A stretch of DNA of 64,000 bases. Source: an uncultured Negativicutes bacterium (GTDB lineage Bacteria; Bacillota; Negativicutes; Veillonellales; Megasphaeraceae). Location of the stretch: positions 25,426 through 89,425 of the forward strand of contig CAADUJ010000001.1 in NCBI GenBank assembly GCA_900752195.1. The letters are read 5' to 3'. The number at the start of each line of letters is the position of its first letter. Position 1 is the stretch's first letter. Shown here one piece after another: positions 44,877 through 53,825 of the stretch. Under the pieces are notes generated by a model that ran no database searches, was not told the DNA's origin, and saw nothing but the letters and a program-made list of their open reading frames with translations. Both the position numbers and the translations under genes were made by a program.

Positions 44877-44912
44877 GAAAAAAGCGTAGCAACGAAAGAT
44901 GCTACGCTTTTT
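44877..44912 (+). terminator. Terminator of the rapZ-yvcK-whiA unit
   Basis: AAAAAGCGTAGCA and TGCTACGCTTTTT form a perfect 13-base stem with an 8-base loop. Confidence 0.92.
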
Positions 44913-45018
44913 GCATTTGGAAGGTGCGTATGCCCTCTAAGAAGAAATCCGGCAGACGTCTTAAAATCATATTTATTAGCCGAAAGTGCAGGGCATTCTC
45001 TTAGCTAAGCGAAGCGTC

Positions 45019-46433
45019 TCAGTCAAGCGCTTCAGCTGATTTTGCTTCTGACGATGCCACATAGGATTCTTCCATGAGGGAGATGCAGCCGCCCATGATG
45101 ACAGAGGCTTTATATCCTTTCTGCGTTAAGATACGGGACGCCGTGTATGCAGTCTGCCGATTGTGCAGAGGATGAGCCAGTGGGTATTTCTACCGAGTTT
45201 GTCTAAGGAGTTGCGCAACATAGGTAGGGGAATGGAGAGGCATTCGGCTACAGGGAGTTGAGCAGCCAGTTTAGGCGCCTTATGTCGAGGACTTTAGCAC
45301 CATTTTCGACGAGATCTGGTATGGCACTAATCGATACGAATTCAACAAGTCCTTGGCAGATCTTTTCCGCTATATAGCCGGCAAGATTGACAGGGTCCTT
45401 GGTTGCGCCATAAGGTGGTGCATAGCTTAATTCTAAATCGGCCAGGTCTTCTGTCGTAAGGACGTTGCGAAGGGCTGCAGCCAGTGTATCGATACGGGCT
45501 TTGACTCCGTCATGGCCCATGATTTGAGCACCTAAGATAGTGCCTTCTTTCGAAAAAATGAGCTTCAGCGTCATCGTAAAGCCACCAGGATAGTAGGTTA
45601 CATGAGATTGAGGATGGATTTTTGCTACGAAATACTCTTTGCCGTATGTGCGTCCTTTTTGCTGCAGCATCCGTTCATTTTTACCGGTTGAAGCAGCCGT
45701 AATATCGTATACTTTGACGAAAGACGAGCCTTGGACTCCTTTATAGGCATGGACCATCCCACCATATTATCAGCGGACAGGCGGCCTTGACGGTTTGCCG
45801 GTCCTGCTAAGGCCAGCGCCATGGGGACCTGTCTGGTCATCTTTTGTCATGACAGCGTCACCGACGGCATAGATGTCTGGTATATTTGTCTGGAGATATT
45901 CGTTGACCAGCATGTGTCCCCCGATTACCGAGGGCGATGCCACTTTCGTTTAAGAGATCTGTATCGGGCTGGATTTCGGAGGATACGATGACAAAATTGG
46001 CAGGTAAAGTTTTTCCTTTTTGGGAGTGGGCGACGAGTGTGCCATCTGCTTGCTTTTCAAAGGATTGTACGCTATCTCCCAAGATGATGCCGATACCATG
46101 GGCATTTAATTTTCGTTCAGCAATAAGAGTCATATCTGTATCGAAAGGAGCAAGAATATGAGGTGCCGCGCTGAGACATTCCAACAGGGAAACGACACGG
46201 GGCTCTTTCAGATGGTAGGAAACTTCTAGCCCATTGCGGGTGCCTTCGATAATATGAGCGACACGGCGCTTGGCAAGATGCTGTGATATAGTGGATTGCG
46301 GCATAGAAAGGCAACCTTGCATATACGAAACATTGCATTCTCCTTCGTGCCATAGGCGACAGATACATCGGCGTACAGGATGGGCCAATACTTTCAGCCA
46401 TTCTGCCGTATCATGCAGACGTTGCGTATCCAT
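45019..46433 (-). pseudogene. Decayed arsR / CoA-disulfide-reductase / rhodanese locus
   Basis: From 46433 downward, an ArsR-type HTH of about 90 residues (EWLKVLAHPVRRCICRLWHEG; MPQSTISQHLAK) runs straight into the middle of an FAD/NAD disulfide oxidoreductase (LIAERKLNAHGIGIILGDSV). The oxidoreductase's N-terminal FAD domain is missing. Further pieces need frame changes: MALAGPANRQGRLSADN near 45780, the dimerisation domain (45248-45757, YYPGGFTMTLKLIFSKEG, LSYAPPYGATKDPVN), then a broken rhodanese domain ending at 45019 (RILTQKGYKASVIMGG). The ancestor was probably arsR plus a CoADR-rhodanese fusion for sulfur or thiol redox. An AT-rich dyad near 46472-46492 may be the old ArsR operator. 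Confidence 0.85.
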
Positions 46434-46586
46434 GTTTGAATCTTTTAAGAGACATCATCCTTTCTTGATTTATGTATTTATATATTCATATATAACGATT
46501 ATCAGGTCAATTGCTAAATATGCATGACATTGTCTGCGTCAGATAGTCCCTGGTTCCGGCAAAAAAGCGAATTCTTGATGAGAACG

Positions 46587-46624
46587 AAAAAAACTGCTAC
46601 GCTCGTGCAATGCGTAGCAGTTTT
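46587..46624 (-). terminator. Terminator after the first amino-acid-binding protein gene
   Basis: AAAACTGCTACGC and GCGTAGCAGTTTT form a 13-base perfect stem with a 9-base loop, 8 bases past the stop codon of the minus-strand gene. Confidence 0.9.
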
Positions 46625-46631
46625 GATATTC

Positions 46632-47423
46632 TTATAACTGATCTGTAGGTTCTTCGCCGAACCATTTTTTGTAAATCTTAGCATACGTGCCGTCTTTCTT
46701 TAATTCGGCAAGCGCTTCATTGAATTTTTTCAGCAATTCAGGATTATCCTTATTGATGGCCATGGCAACACCACGGGAGAGAATAGGATCTCCGACGATT
46801 TTGGCTTTTTCAGAACCGCCGTGGGTGAGATAGTCCTGCGCTACAGCCTTATCAATAGAAATCGCATCGACTGTACCTGCTTCTAATTCCATCCAGCCCT
46901 GGCTGTTCGTGTCGTACTGTTTGATATTTGCGCCGTGTTCCTGGGCATAGTCGCCGGCTTTAGAAGCTACCTGAGCGCCCACGGTCTTTCCGGTAATCGT
47001 GTCATAGCCAGTGATGTCCGTATTGTCTTTCCGTACGACGATGGTATAACCGCCGCGATAGTAGACGTCTGTAAAGTCGACTTGTTTCTTCCGTTCTTCT
47101 GTTGCATCCATGCCGGCGGCAATGACGTCAATCTGGCCACTGCGAAGTGCCGGGATAAGGGCATCGAAGCCGATGTTCTTGATTTCCATCTTATAACCGA
47201 TTTTATCGCAGATAGCTTGCGTCAAATCGATATCGAAGCCGACGACCTTATCATTTTCGACGGATTCAAAGGGAGGGAATGTTGCTTCTGTACCGAGAAT
47301 CAACGTTTTTTGATTTTTTCCTGCATCCTTGTTATTGGAAGTGCCTGCGTTTCCACCACAACCAGCGATTAATGTGACAGCTGCGACAGATGCAGCCAGC
47401 CATGCTACATGTTTCTTATTCAT
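46632..47423 (-). CDS. ABC transporter amino-acid-binding lipoprotein (family 3)
   Basis: 263 residues. Lipoprotein signal peptide ends with lipobox LIAGC near residue 21. The rest is a family 3 solute-binding protein (EATFPPFESVENDKVVGFDIDLTQAI; FDALIPALRSGQIDVIAAGMDAT; C-terminal YAKIYKKWFG). Polar amino acid uptake is expected; the ligand is not predictable. ATG at 47423 has AAGGAG 8 bases upstream; an in-frame GTG at 47432 overlaps that box. No permease or ATPase gene lies beside it. A clear paralogue is at 48090-48869. Confidence 0.9.
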   Translation of the reverse strand: MNKKHVAWLAASVAAVTLIAGCGGNAGTSNNKDAGKNQKTLILGTEATFPPFESVENDKVVGFDIDLTQAICDKIGYKMEIKNIGFDALIPALRSGQIDVIAAGMDATEERKKQVDFTDVYYRGGYTIVVRKDNTDITGYDTITGKTVGAQVASKAGDYAQEHGANIKQYDTNSQGWMELEAGTVDAISIDKAVAQDYLTHGGSEKAKIVGDPILSRGVAMAINKDNPELLKKFNEALAELKKDGTYAKIYKKWFGEEPTDQL

Positions 47424-47457
47424 TTTTTTCACTCCTTCTCGTGAATGAATAGTTCAT

Positions 47458-48090
47458 TTATAGTTCACTCAAATCGTGCATAATTTTGATGTGACTATGC
47501 GTTGTAAAGGCTGATGCCGGAGTGGCGCCAGTCGTGACGGCAGCAAAGTCGACACCGGCTCGTTCTGCCGTTTCTGCGTCGATCAGGCTGTCACCGATAT
47601 AGAGTATATCCTGCGGCTTTAAGCCGTATCGGTCCATGATCATATGGATACCCTGTGGATCTGGTTTTGCTTCTGTCACGTCTTCGATGCCGATGACGCA
47701 ATCGATAAGTGATTCTAGCTTGTCCCGAACGAGGGTTTCGTTGATGCGGCTCCGCGTCTTCGTTGAAACGATACAGCATCGGGCACCGCTTTGCTTCAAT
47801 CGTTCCAGTGTGGGACGTGCTTCTGCATAGAGATGTGTATTTGCTGTCATGTATGTATCAGAATACCGGACTTTGTACAGACGAACGAGCTTTGCCAGTT
47901 TTCCTCGTTCCGTTTCCCCTGTGACGATGGACATGGCATCCATCATAGTTTTTCCAATCGTGCTGCAGATGAGTTCCTTCGATTGAGGTGGATACCCTTC
48001 ATCAGCTAAGAGCATTTCAAAACACATGACGATGCCTTTTTCGGAATTTACCAAGGTATAATCAAAGTCAAAAACGTATGCTTTATACAT
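47458..48090 (-). CDS. HAD-superfamily hydrolase (phosphoglycolate-phosphatase-like)
   Basis: 210 residues. Motif I is VFDFDYTLVNSEKG near the N-terminus, motif II is IVSTKTRS, and motif III/IV is DILYIGDSLIDAETAERAG near residue 165, with an alpha-helical cap between. It would hydrolyse a small phosphate ester. The ATG overlaps the stop of the binding-protein gene at 48090 (TAATG), so it is translationally coupled to it. GAAGG lies 8 bases upstream. It sits between the two paralogous amino-acid-binding proteins. Confidence 0.87.
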   Translation of the reverse strand: MYKAYVFDFDYTLVNSEKGIVMCFEMLLADEGYPPQSKELICSTIGKTMMDAMSIVTGETERGKLAKLVRLYKVRYSDTYMTANTHLYAEARPTLERLKQSGARCCIVSTKTRSRINETLVRDKLESLIDCVIGIEDVTEAKPDPQGIHMIMDRYGLKPQDILYIGDSLIDAETAERAGVDFAAVTTGATPASAFTTHSHIKIMHDLSEL

Positions 48091-48869
48091 TAGTTTTCCT
48101 TCGGTTCTACGCCAAACCATTTTTTATAAAGTTTCGCGTATGTACCATCTGCTTTTAAGTCAGCAATGGCTTTATTTACTTTTTCTAACAGTTCCGGGTT
48201 ATCTTTGCTGACAGCCATGGCAATGCCATCGGGAGCAAGCTGCGGTTCACCGGCAAGTTTCAAATCTGCATTGCCGCCTTTGCTGAGGTAATACATGGCA
48301 ACAGACGTATTGATGATGACTGCATCGCAGTTGCCGCTGTTCAGTTCGAGCCATCCCTGGCTATTGGCATCATACTGTTTCATCGTTGCGCCAGCCTGTT
48401 CACCGAGTTGCACACCTTTCGTGCCTACCTGCGTGCCGACGACTTTGCCCTTTAAATCCTGGAAGCCGTTGATGTCTGTAGTATCTTTGCGGACGACGAC
48501 AGAATAGCCATCATGGAAATAAGGTGTCGTGAAGGCTACCTGTTTGGAACGTTCCGGTGTGGCATCCATGCCGGAAGCGATGATGTCAATCTGACCGCTG
48601 CGAAGAGCTGGAATCAACGCATCGAAGCCGAGACTCTTTACTTCTGCCTTTTTACCGATTTTTTCGGCAATGGCTTTGCTAAAGTCGATATCAAAACCTA
48701 CGTATTGATCGTTTTCCGTAAATTCAAAGGGAGGGAACGTCGGTTCCATGCCGATGATAAGGGTGTCGCTTTCTTTTTGCGCGGCGTCACCAGCTGAACT
48801 GCCGCATCCTGCTAACAAGGTGACAGCGCCAATGGCAATCGCACTGAAAAGGGCTAATTTTTTGTTCAT
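48090..48869 (-). CDS. ABC transporter amino-acid-binding lipoprotein (family 3), paralogue
   Basis: 259 residues with lipobox LLAGC near residue 20 and the same family 3 layout as 46632-47423 (EPTFPPFEFTENDQYVGFDIDFSKAI; FDALIPALRSGQIDIIASGMDAT; YAKLYKKWFG). The two are close paralogues that arose by duplication around the HAD gene. AGGAG lies before the ATG. No membrane or ATPase subunit is present in this window, so transport partners must be encoded elsewhere. The ligand is unknown, though both keep the same binding-loop pattern. Confidence 0.9.
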   Translation of the reverse strand: MNKKLALFSAIAIGAVTLLAGCGSSAGDAAQKESDTLIIGMEPTFPPFEFTENDQYVGFDIDFSKAIAEKIGKKAEVKSLGFDALIPALRSGQIDIIASGMDATPERSKQVAFTTPYFHDGYSVVVRKDTTDINGFQDLKGKVVGTQVGTKGVQLGEQAGATMKQYDANSQGWLELNSGNCDAVIINTSVAMYYLSKGGNADLKLAGEPQLAPDGIAMAVSKDNPELLEKVNKAIADLKADGTYAKLYKKWFGVEPKEN

Positions 48870-48943
48870 TATCCTGCATCTCCTAACTCATGATGAATGT
48901 ATATTTATAATTATACAAAATATACATGTAATTTACAATAGTA

Positions 48944-49765
48944 TTATCGTTCAAGAAAAAACTTTTCAATGGCTTCTGCAACGGCTCCGTCGTTATTGGT
49001 GGCGTCCGTAATGACATCGCAATAGGGGGTGATGGCAGCATTGTGATTGCGGACACCGATTCCTTTTCCTGCGGCCTTAAGCATTTCAATATCGTTGATA
49101 TTGTCACCAATGGCCATTGTCTGAGACTGGAGAATATGGAGCATATCGGCTAATTTCAGTAAGGCAAGGCCTTTCGTAACGTGTTCGTAGTTAAATTCAA
49201 TATAGCGGTCGCTCGAGTAGCTTACGGTGACGTGATCGAGTAGATGACCTAAGTCGCGGCGATAGGCATTTAGCTTTTCTTCATCAGGGTTCATATAGAC
49301 AATCTTATATACAGAACGGCCTTGAAGGAAATCCAGTGATGTTTCAAAAGTTTCTGTATTTGCCATGCGCCCTTCCAGAAATTCTCGTTCAAAGGGAACA
49401 TAGTTATATAGGTATACGTTGCCATATACGTAGACATGCATGGTAATATTGTGGGCGACGCCATAGTCATAGAGCGCCGATGCAATAGACAAGGGAAGCG
49501 GGCGTTCGTAGAGGATGGCGTTGTTCTTGTTTTCCGTAATGAGTCCACCATTATAGGAGATGACATATTCCCTGGCTTTGCCATAGACGCCTAAGGCTTT
49601 CTGGACCGTATCGAGAGATTCAAAGCCACGGCCAGTGCAAGGAACAAAATGAAGACCTTTTGAAATGGCTTCCTTGATGGTATTGATATTGCGCTGGCAA
49701 ATAGATGCATCATCGGCAAGAAGGGTACCATCCATGTCGCAAGCTAATAAGGAGTATTGTGTCAT
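48944..49765 (-). CDS. Cof-type HAD-family phosphatase
   Basis: 273 residues of the Cof type IIB HAD group: motif I LACDMDGTLLADD, motif II PCTGRGFE, motif IV MAIGDNINDIEMLKAAG near residue 217. Homologues remove phosphate from sugar phosphates and cofactors. It is about as long as the family's usual ~270 residues. It points the same way as the binding proteins, 74 bases upstream of them, but an independent promoter is likely. The gene at 39535 is a distant relative. Confidence 0.88.
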   Translation of the reverse strand: MTQYSLLACDMDGTLLADDASICQRNINTIKEAISKGLHFVPCTGRGFESLDTVQKALGVYGKAREYVISYNGGLITENKNNAILYERPLPLSIASALYDYGVAHNITMHVYVYGNVYLYNYVPFEREFLEGRMANTETFETSLDFLQGRSVYKIVYMNPDEEKLNAYRRDLGHLLDHVTVSYSSDRYIEFNYEHVTKGLALLKLADMLHILQSQTMAIGDNINDIEMLKAAGKGIGVRNHNAAITPYCDVITDATNNDGAVAEAIEKFFLER

Positions 49766-49886
49766 ACGAGTTCCTTTCTATAACGTACTGTATAAAACTA
49801 ATATATCATTTAAAGATAATACTATTATTATAATACATCTATCTATATATATCATCTAAATAGGGAAAGAAAAGAGGTTTTCCTGT

Positions 49887-49915
49887 TTGGATAATGGTCT
49901 TACCTATGCTATAAT
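49887..49915 (+). promoter_or_regulatory. Promoter of the SorC regulator gene
   Basis: TTGGAT (49887-49892) and TATAAT (49910-49915) are separated by 17 bases, 37 bases before the start codon. Confidence 0.65.
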
Positions 49916-49952
49916 AATACAGTAAACTTTCATTTGTAAAAGGACTGAACAT

Positions 49953-50933
49953 ATGAAAAAAATAGTAGATGATACAAGATTGATTTACAAATGTTGCAGC
50001 CTTTATTATGAAGAACAACTAGGGCAACAGGATATTTGTCGTGTCCTCGGTGTATCAAGGCCATCGGTATCACGGATGCTCAAGCTTGGACGGGAATTGG
50101 GTATCGTCCGCATTGACGTAATCAATCCCCGCGTATTGTCCTATAGTACGCTGGAGCGACAACTGGAACGATTGTTTTTTTTGCGAGAGGCTGTTGTCGT
50201 CTGCAACAGTCCTGCACAACATGGTACCGATAGTCGGCCTACGGCTCTGGCAAGTGCCGGCCTTTCCTATTTGAACAGAGTACTGAAGAATAGTGATTTC
50301 GTCGGAGTTTCTATGGGAAGGACGTTGCACACTCTTATCCATTCAGAAATACCCGACCTTCAGCCTGTCCACTGTACTTTTGTTCCCATGGTCGGAGGCG
50401 TTGGGGAAGGCATCGAGACGCACGCCAATTTTCTTGCAGGTGAGTTCGCACGGCGCTTTGGCGGCGAGCGTATGCAACTGTATTCGCCGGCTTTGTTTAC
50501 AGATCCTCACATCCTCGAGGGATTTAGGCGGGAAGAGGCTGTACGACCTGTATTCGATTCGTACACACACTTGGATACGGCAATTTTTAGTATTGGCATC
50601 CTTGATGGCAGTGAATCAACGGCATTGCGTTTGAAATATGTCGACAAAGAAACGCTGGAGGCGTTTTCTGATGCAGGTGCCATCGGTGATATTTCCTTGC
50701 AATATTATGACATACATGGCGACACAACGCTGTATGATTCTTATAATCACCGTGTTGCTGGTCTGTCTCTGGCACAGTTGCGTCACGTGCCGAGGCGCAT
50801 TGCCGTAGCCGGTGGGAAAGATAAGGTCCAGGCCGTCTTAGGAGCACTTCATGGGGGATTCGTCAACGTGCTTGTTACAGATGAAGAATGTGCCCGGGAA
50901 CTGGTTCGGCTGGAAGCGGAAAAAGAGGGGTAA
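49953..50933 (+). CDS. SorC-family transcriptional regulator
   Basis: 326 residues. The N-terminal HTH is clear (YYEEQLGQQDICRVLGVSRPSVSRMLKLGRELGIV). The C-terminal ~260 residues form the sugar-phosphate-binding domain (FVGVSMGRTLHTL; PMVGGVG; ISLQYYDIHGD; AVAGGKDKVQAVLGAL). SorC regulators sense the phosphorylated substrate of the operon they control. It directly precedes the glucitol-type PTS genes, which it most likely regulates. Confidence 0.9.
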   Translation: MKKIVDDTRLIYKCCSLYYEEQLGQQDICRVLGVSRPSVSRMLKLGRELGIVRIDVINPRVLSYSTLERQLERLFFLREAVVVCNSPAQHGTDSRPTALASAGLSYLNRVLKNSDFVGVSMGRTLHTLIHSEIPDLQPVHCTFVPMVGGVGEGIETHANFLAGEFARRFGGERMQLYSPALFTDPHILEGFRREEAVRPVFDSYTHLDTAIFSIGILDGSESTALRLKYVDKETLEAFSDAGAIGDISLQYYDIHGDTTLYDSYNHRVAGLSLAQLRHVPRRIAVAGGKDKVQAVLGALHGGFVNVLVTDEECARELVRLEAEKEG

Positions 50934-50976
50934 ACCAGAATCGTTTGGAAATGTGGAGAAGGAGGAACTCGTTTTT

Positions 50977-51525
50977 ATGGATTTTATCGTATCATTAGCT
51001 AATGGCCTCATGGCTATTTTTAAAGCTGGTGGCGATACGTTCGTGGGATTTGTCACCAATATTGTGCCCTTGATCATCGTCCTTATGACAGCGGTCAATT
51101 CGATTATTAAGCTCATTGGCGAAGATCGGTTCTATAACGTTGCCAAGAAGGCGACGCGTTACAGGATTACACGCTATACTGTCGTACCGGTTTTAGCGAT
51201 TATCTTTATGGGGAGCCCTATGTGCTTTACATTTGGACAGTTCGTTGAAGAAAAGTATAAACCTGCTTTTTATGATGCGGCTGTCAGTTTCGTTCATCCT
51301 GTGACAGGATTGTTCCCGCATGCGAATGGCAGCGAACTTTTTGTATTTATGGGCATCGCTGCTGGCGTTCAGGCGCTGGGGTATGAGCTCGGTGAGCTGG
51401 CAGTCCGGTATTTTCTTATCGGCATCGTCGTCATCCTCATGCGCGGTATCATAACGGAACGGATTTACGCATATCTTTGTGCTAAGGATGGACGGAAGCA
51501 GAAAGGGGAAGGCGAACATGTATAA
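50977..51525 (+). CDS. srlA: PTS glucitol/sorbitol-type EIIC (EIIC2) subunit
   Basis: 182 residues with about four hydrophobic helices, the size of E. coli SrlA (187). Conserved pieces are SLANGLMAIFKAGGDTFVG at the N-terminus and GSPMCFTFGQFVEEKYKPAFYD near residue 78. It forms half of the membrane channel. The ATG at 50977 has GGAGG about 10 bases upstream, although the frame is open further back. It overlaps the next gene by 8 bases. Sorbitol as substrate is inferred from the family; other hexitols are possible. Confidence 0.88.
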   Translation: MDFIVSLANGLMAIFKAGGDTFVGFVTNIVPLIIVLMTAVNSIIKLIGEDRFYNVAKKATRYRITRYTVVPVLAIIFMGSPMCFTFGQFVEEKYKPAFYDAAVSFVHPVTGLFPHANGSELFVFMGIAAGVQALGYELGELAVRYFLIGIVVILMRGIITERIYAYLCAKDGRKQKGEGEHV

Positions 51526-52513
51526 ATCGATTATCATACGCCGTGGAAGTGGTGGCTGGGGTGGCCCTATTACACTGATACCGACAGATGAAAAACATAC
51601 GATTGTTAGCATTACTGGCGGTGGCATACATCCATTGGCACAAGCTATTGCTGACATGTGTGGCGGCGAAGCTGTAGATGGATTTTCTGTAGGTGTCAAA
51701 GATGCTGACATCCTTGCTGTCGTCATCGATTGTGGAGGTACAGCCCGATGCGGCGTGTATCCTAAAAAACATATCTTTACGATTAATGTTCTGCCGACAG
51801 GAAAATCAGGAGCATTGGCAAAATTCATGACACCCGATTTATATGTATCTGACGTCAAAATACAGGATATCGATTATGCCGACAGCTCGTCTGTACAGGG
51901 GGAGCTCTTGAAGAAGGAAGATATTGATAGGGCCAATAAAAAAGAAGATCTTCATCGCAAAATCAGTGCAGCCCGAGCAGGTCAGAAACGCAATATTGTC
52001 ACGCGAATCGGTATTACGATTGGTCAGGTAGTCAATAAATTTTATGCCGCCGGTCGGGAGACAATCGATGTCACTATTAAGAACATTCTTCCTTTCATGG
52101 CTTTTGTCAGTATGATTTTAGGCTTTATTACGGCTACAGGTATTGGTAACGTCATTGCTGATACGATCTCTCCCGTGGCAAGTACGTTGCCGGGCATGCT
52201 GATTATTTCGTTCATTTGTGCTATTCCTTTCATTTCTCCTATTCTCGGTCCAGGTGCTGTGATAGCACAGGTCGTAGGGACGCTCTTAGGTGCGGAAATT
52301 GCCTTAGGGCATATACCTGTACAGTATGCTCTTCCCGCCCTTTTTGCCATTGATGCTCAAGTAGGCGCTGATTTTGTTCCTGTCGGCCTTAGCTTAGGCG
52401 AAGCCGAACCGGAAACGATTGAGATGGGCGTGCCGGCCGTCTTGTATTCCCGGGTCATTACAGGACCTTTGGCTGTATTGCTTGCCTATGCAGCCAGCAT
52501 TGGCATGTATTAG
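51518..52513 (+). CDS. srlE: PTS glucitol/sorbitol-type EIIBC subunit
   Basis: 331 residues. The N-terminal ~170 residues are the EIIB part (IRRGSGGWGGPI at the very start, then VIDCGGTARCGVYPKK with the phosphorylatable Cys), and the C-terminal ~160 are the second EIIC part (FMAFVSMILGFI; GPGAVIAQVVGTLLG). Length matches E. coli SrlE (319). ATG at 51518 follows AAGGGGAAGG. It overlaps srlA by 8 bases and lies 8 bases before srlB. Confidence 0.88.
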   Translation: MYKSIIIRRGSGGWGGPITLIPTDEKHTIVSITGGGIHPLAQAIADMCGGEAVDGFSVGVKDADILAVVIDCGGTARCGVYPKKHIFTINVLPTGKSGALAKFMTPDLYVSDVKIQDIDYADSSSVQGELLKKEDIDRANKKEDLHRKISAARAGQKRNIVTRIGITIGQVVNKFYAAGRETIDVTIKNILPFMAFVSMILGFITATGIGNVIADTISPVASTLPGMLIISFICAIPFISPILGPGAVIAQVVGTLLGAEIALGHIPVQYALPALFAIDAQVGADFVPVGLSLGEAEPETIEMGVPAVLYSRVITGPLAVLLAYAASIGMY

Positions 52514-52521
52514 GAGGAAGT

Positions 52522-52893
52522 ATGAAATTTTATAGTGTTATAGAAGCAGTGGGAGAAGAATCCTTAGGATTTCTAGGCGATAAAGACACAGACATGGTTG
52601 TTCTCTTTGGGAAAGGAGCGCCTAAGGAGCTGGCTGATATTTCACTTATCCATGGGCCGTCTATTTTTCTCAGTGACGTAGGCCCTGGCGATATGGTACT
52701 TTGGGGAGAAAAGGTCTTTTCCGTGACTGCAGTAGGAGAAACGGCTAATAAGACACTTCGCGAATTAGGTCATTGTACGCTGTGCTTTAAGGGCGGTACT
52801 GAACCAGAACGGCCAGGCATGATTATGATGGACGGTGATTATCCTCTCAAAGAGGAGGATATTACGGTAGGTACGGTCATTGAAATCCATTGA
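52522..52893 (+). CDS. srlB: PTS glucitol/sorbitol-type EIIA subunit
   Basis: 123 residues, exactly the length of E. coli SrlB. The phospho-histidine is in ALIHG-like SLIHGPSIF near residue 41, and the C-terminal half holds LGHCTLCFKGGTEPERPG, a family signature. It passes phosphate from HPr to EIIB. TAGGAGG lies before the ATG. No sorbitol-6-phosphate dehydrogenase gene follows in this window; the next genes are a split transketolase. Confidence 0.88.
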   Translation: MKFYSVIEAVGEESLGFLGDKDTDMVVLFGKGAPKELADISLIHGPSIFLSDVGPGDMVLWGEKVFSVTAVGETANKTLRELGHCTLCFKGGTEPERPGMIMMDGDYPLKEEDITVGTVIEIH

Positions 52894-53006
52894 CGTCTGG
52901 CTCTGTAAATGATGTACAATATAGTACTAACCACTAGCCCTCTATGACGATTGATGGTACAATGTTGATGTACATTCCTTAAATTATGCAGATAGGAGAG
53001 TAGCAA

Positions 53007-53825
53007 ATGAAAAATGAAGAATTAGCGCAACATGCCATCCATGTGCGTCAAAACATTGTCAAAATGCTGACGAAAGCTGGTTCTGGTCATCCAGGTGGAT
53101 CTCTTTCCATCGCGGATATCCTGCAGGTCCTCTATTTTGAAACTATGCATGTCGATCCTAAAAATCCGAAAAAAGCTGATCGAGACCGCTTCGTTCTTTC
53201 AAAAGGTCATTGCGCACCGGCCTTATATGCAACGCTTGTAGAAAAGGGATATTTCCCGGAAGATGAATTATGGAAGCTCCGTAAATGCGATGCAATGCTT
53301 CAAGGCCATCCAGATATGAAGCATACTCCTGGTGTCGATATGTCGACCGGTTCTTTGGGACAGGGCCTTTCCTGTGCCAATGGTATGGCGCTTACGGCTA
53401 AACTGGATAAAGCTGACTGGCGCGTATACGCCCTCTGTGGTGATGGTGAAATCCAGGAAGGCATGATCTGGGAAGCTGCTATGTCTGCAGCACATTATAA
53501 ACTGGATAATCTGACGGTTTTTGTCGATCATAATGGCCTTCAAATCGATGGGGCCAACGATGAAGTCATGACGGTCAATCCTATTGATGAAAAATTCCGC
53601 GCCTTTGGATGGAATGTCCTTTCCATCAACGGCCATGATTTCGATCAGATTCGCGCTGCCATTACATTGGCACAGAAGACGAAGGGAAAACCGACGGTTA
53701 TCATAGCTGAAACGATAAAGGGCAAGGGTGTTTCGTTCATGGAAAACCAGGTTGGCTGGCATGGCAAAGCGCCTAGCGAAGAACAGTGTGCCGAAGCATT
53801 AAAAGAATTAGGAGGCGAAGCATAA
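53007..53825 (+). CDS. Transketolase, N-terminal subunit
   Basis: 272 residues, the thiamine-diphosphate-binding half of a split transketolase. Typical pieces are [20 protein letters not shown] near residue 21, [10 protein letters not shown] near residue 67, and the TPP/Mg motif [13 protein letters not shown] near residue 147. It works with the next gene in the non-oxidative pentose phosphate pathway. GGAGAG precedes the ATG. Its stop overlaps the next start (TAATG). About 110 bases separate it from srlB, with TACAAT-like -10 candidates but no clear -35. Confidence 0.93.
   Translation: MKNEELAQHAIHVRQNIVKMLTKAGSGHPGGSLSIADILQVLYFETMHVDPKNPKKADRDRFVLSKGHCAPALYATLVEKGYFPEDELWKLRKCDAMLQGHPDMKHTPGVDMSTGSLGQGLSCANGMALTAKLDKADWRVYALCGDGEIQEGMIWEAAMSAAHYKLDNLTVFVDHNGLQIDGANDEVMTVNPIDEKFRAFGWNVLSINGHDFDQIRAAITLAQKTKGKPTVIIAETIKGKGVSFMENQVGWHGKAPSEEQCAEALKELGGEA

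Noticed and set aside
44930..45019. Similarity of AAGCGAAGCGTCTCAGTCAAGC to the GCGAAGCGTCTTAGCCGC near 8005
   Set aside because: The match is short and the flanks differ, so a shared repeat family cannot be supported from two partial matches.
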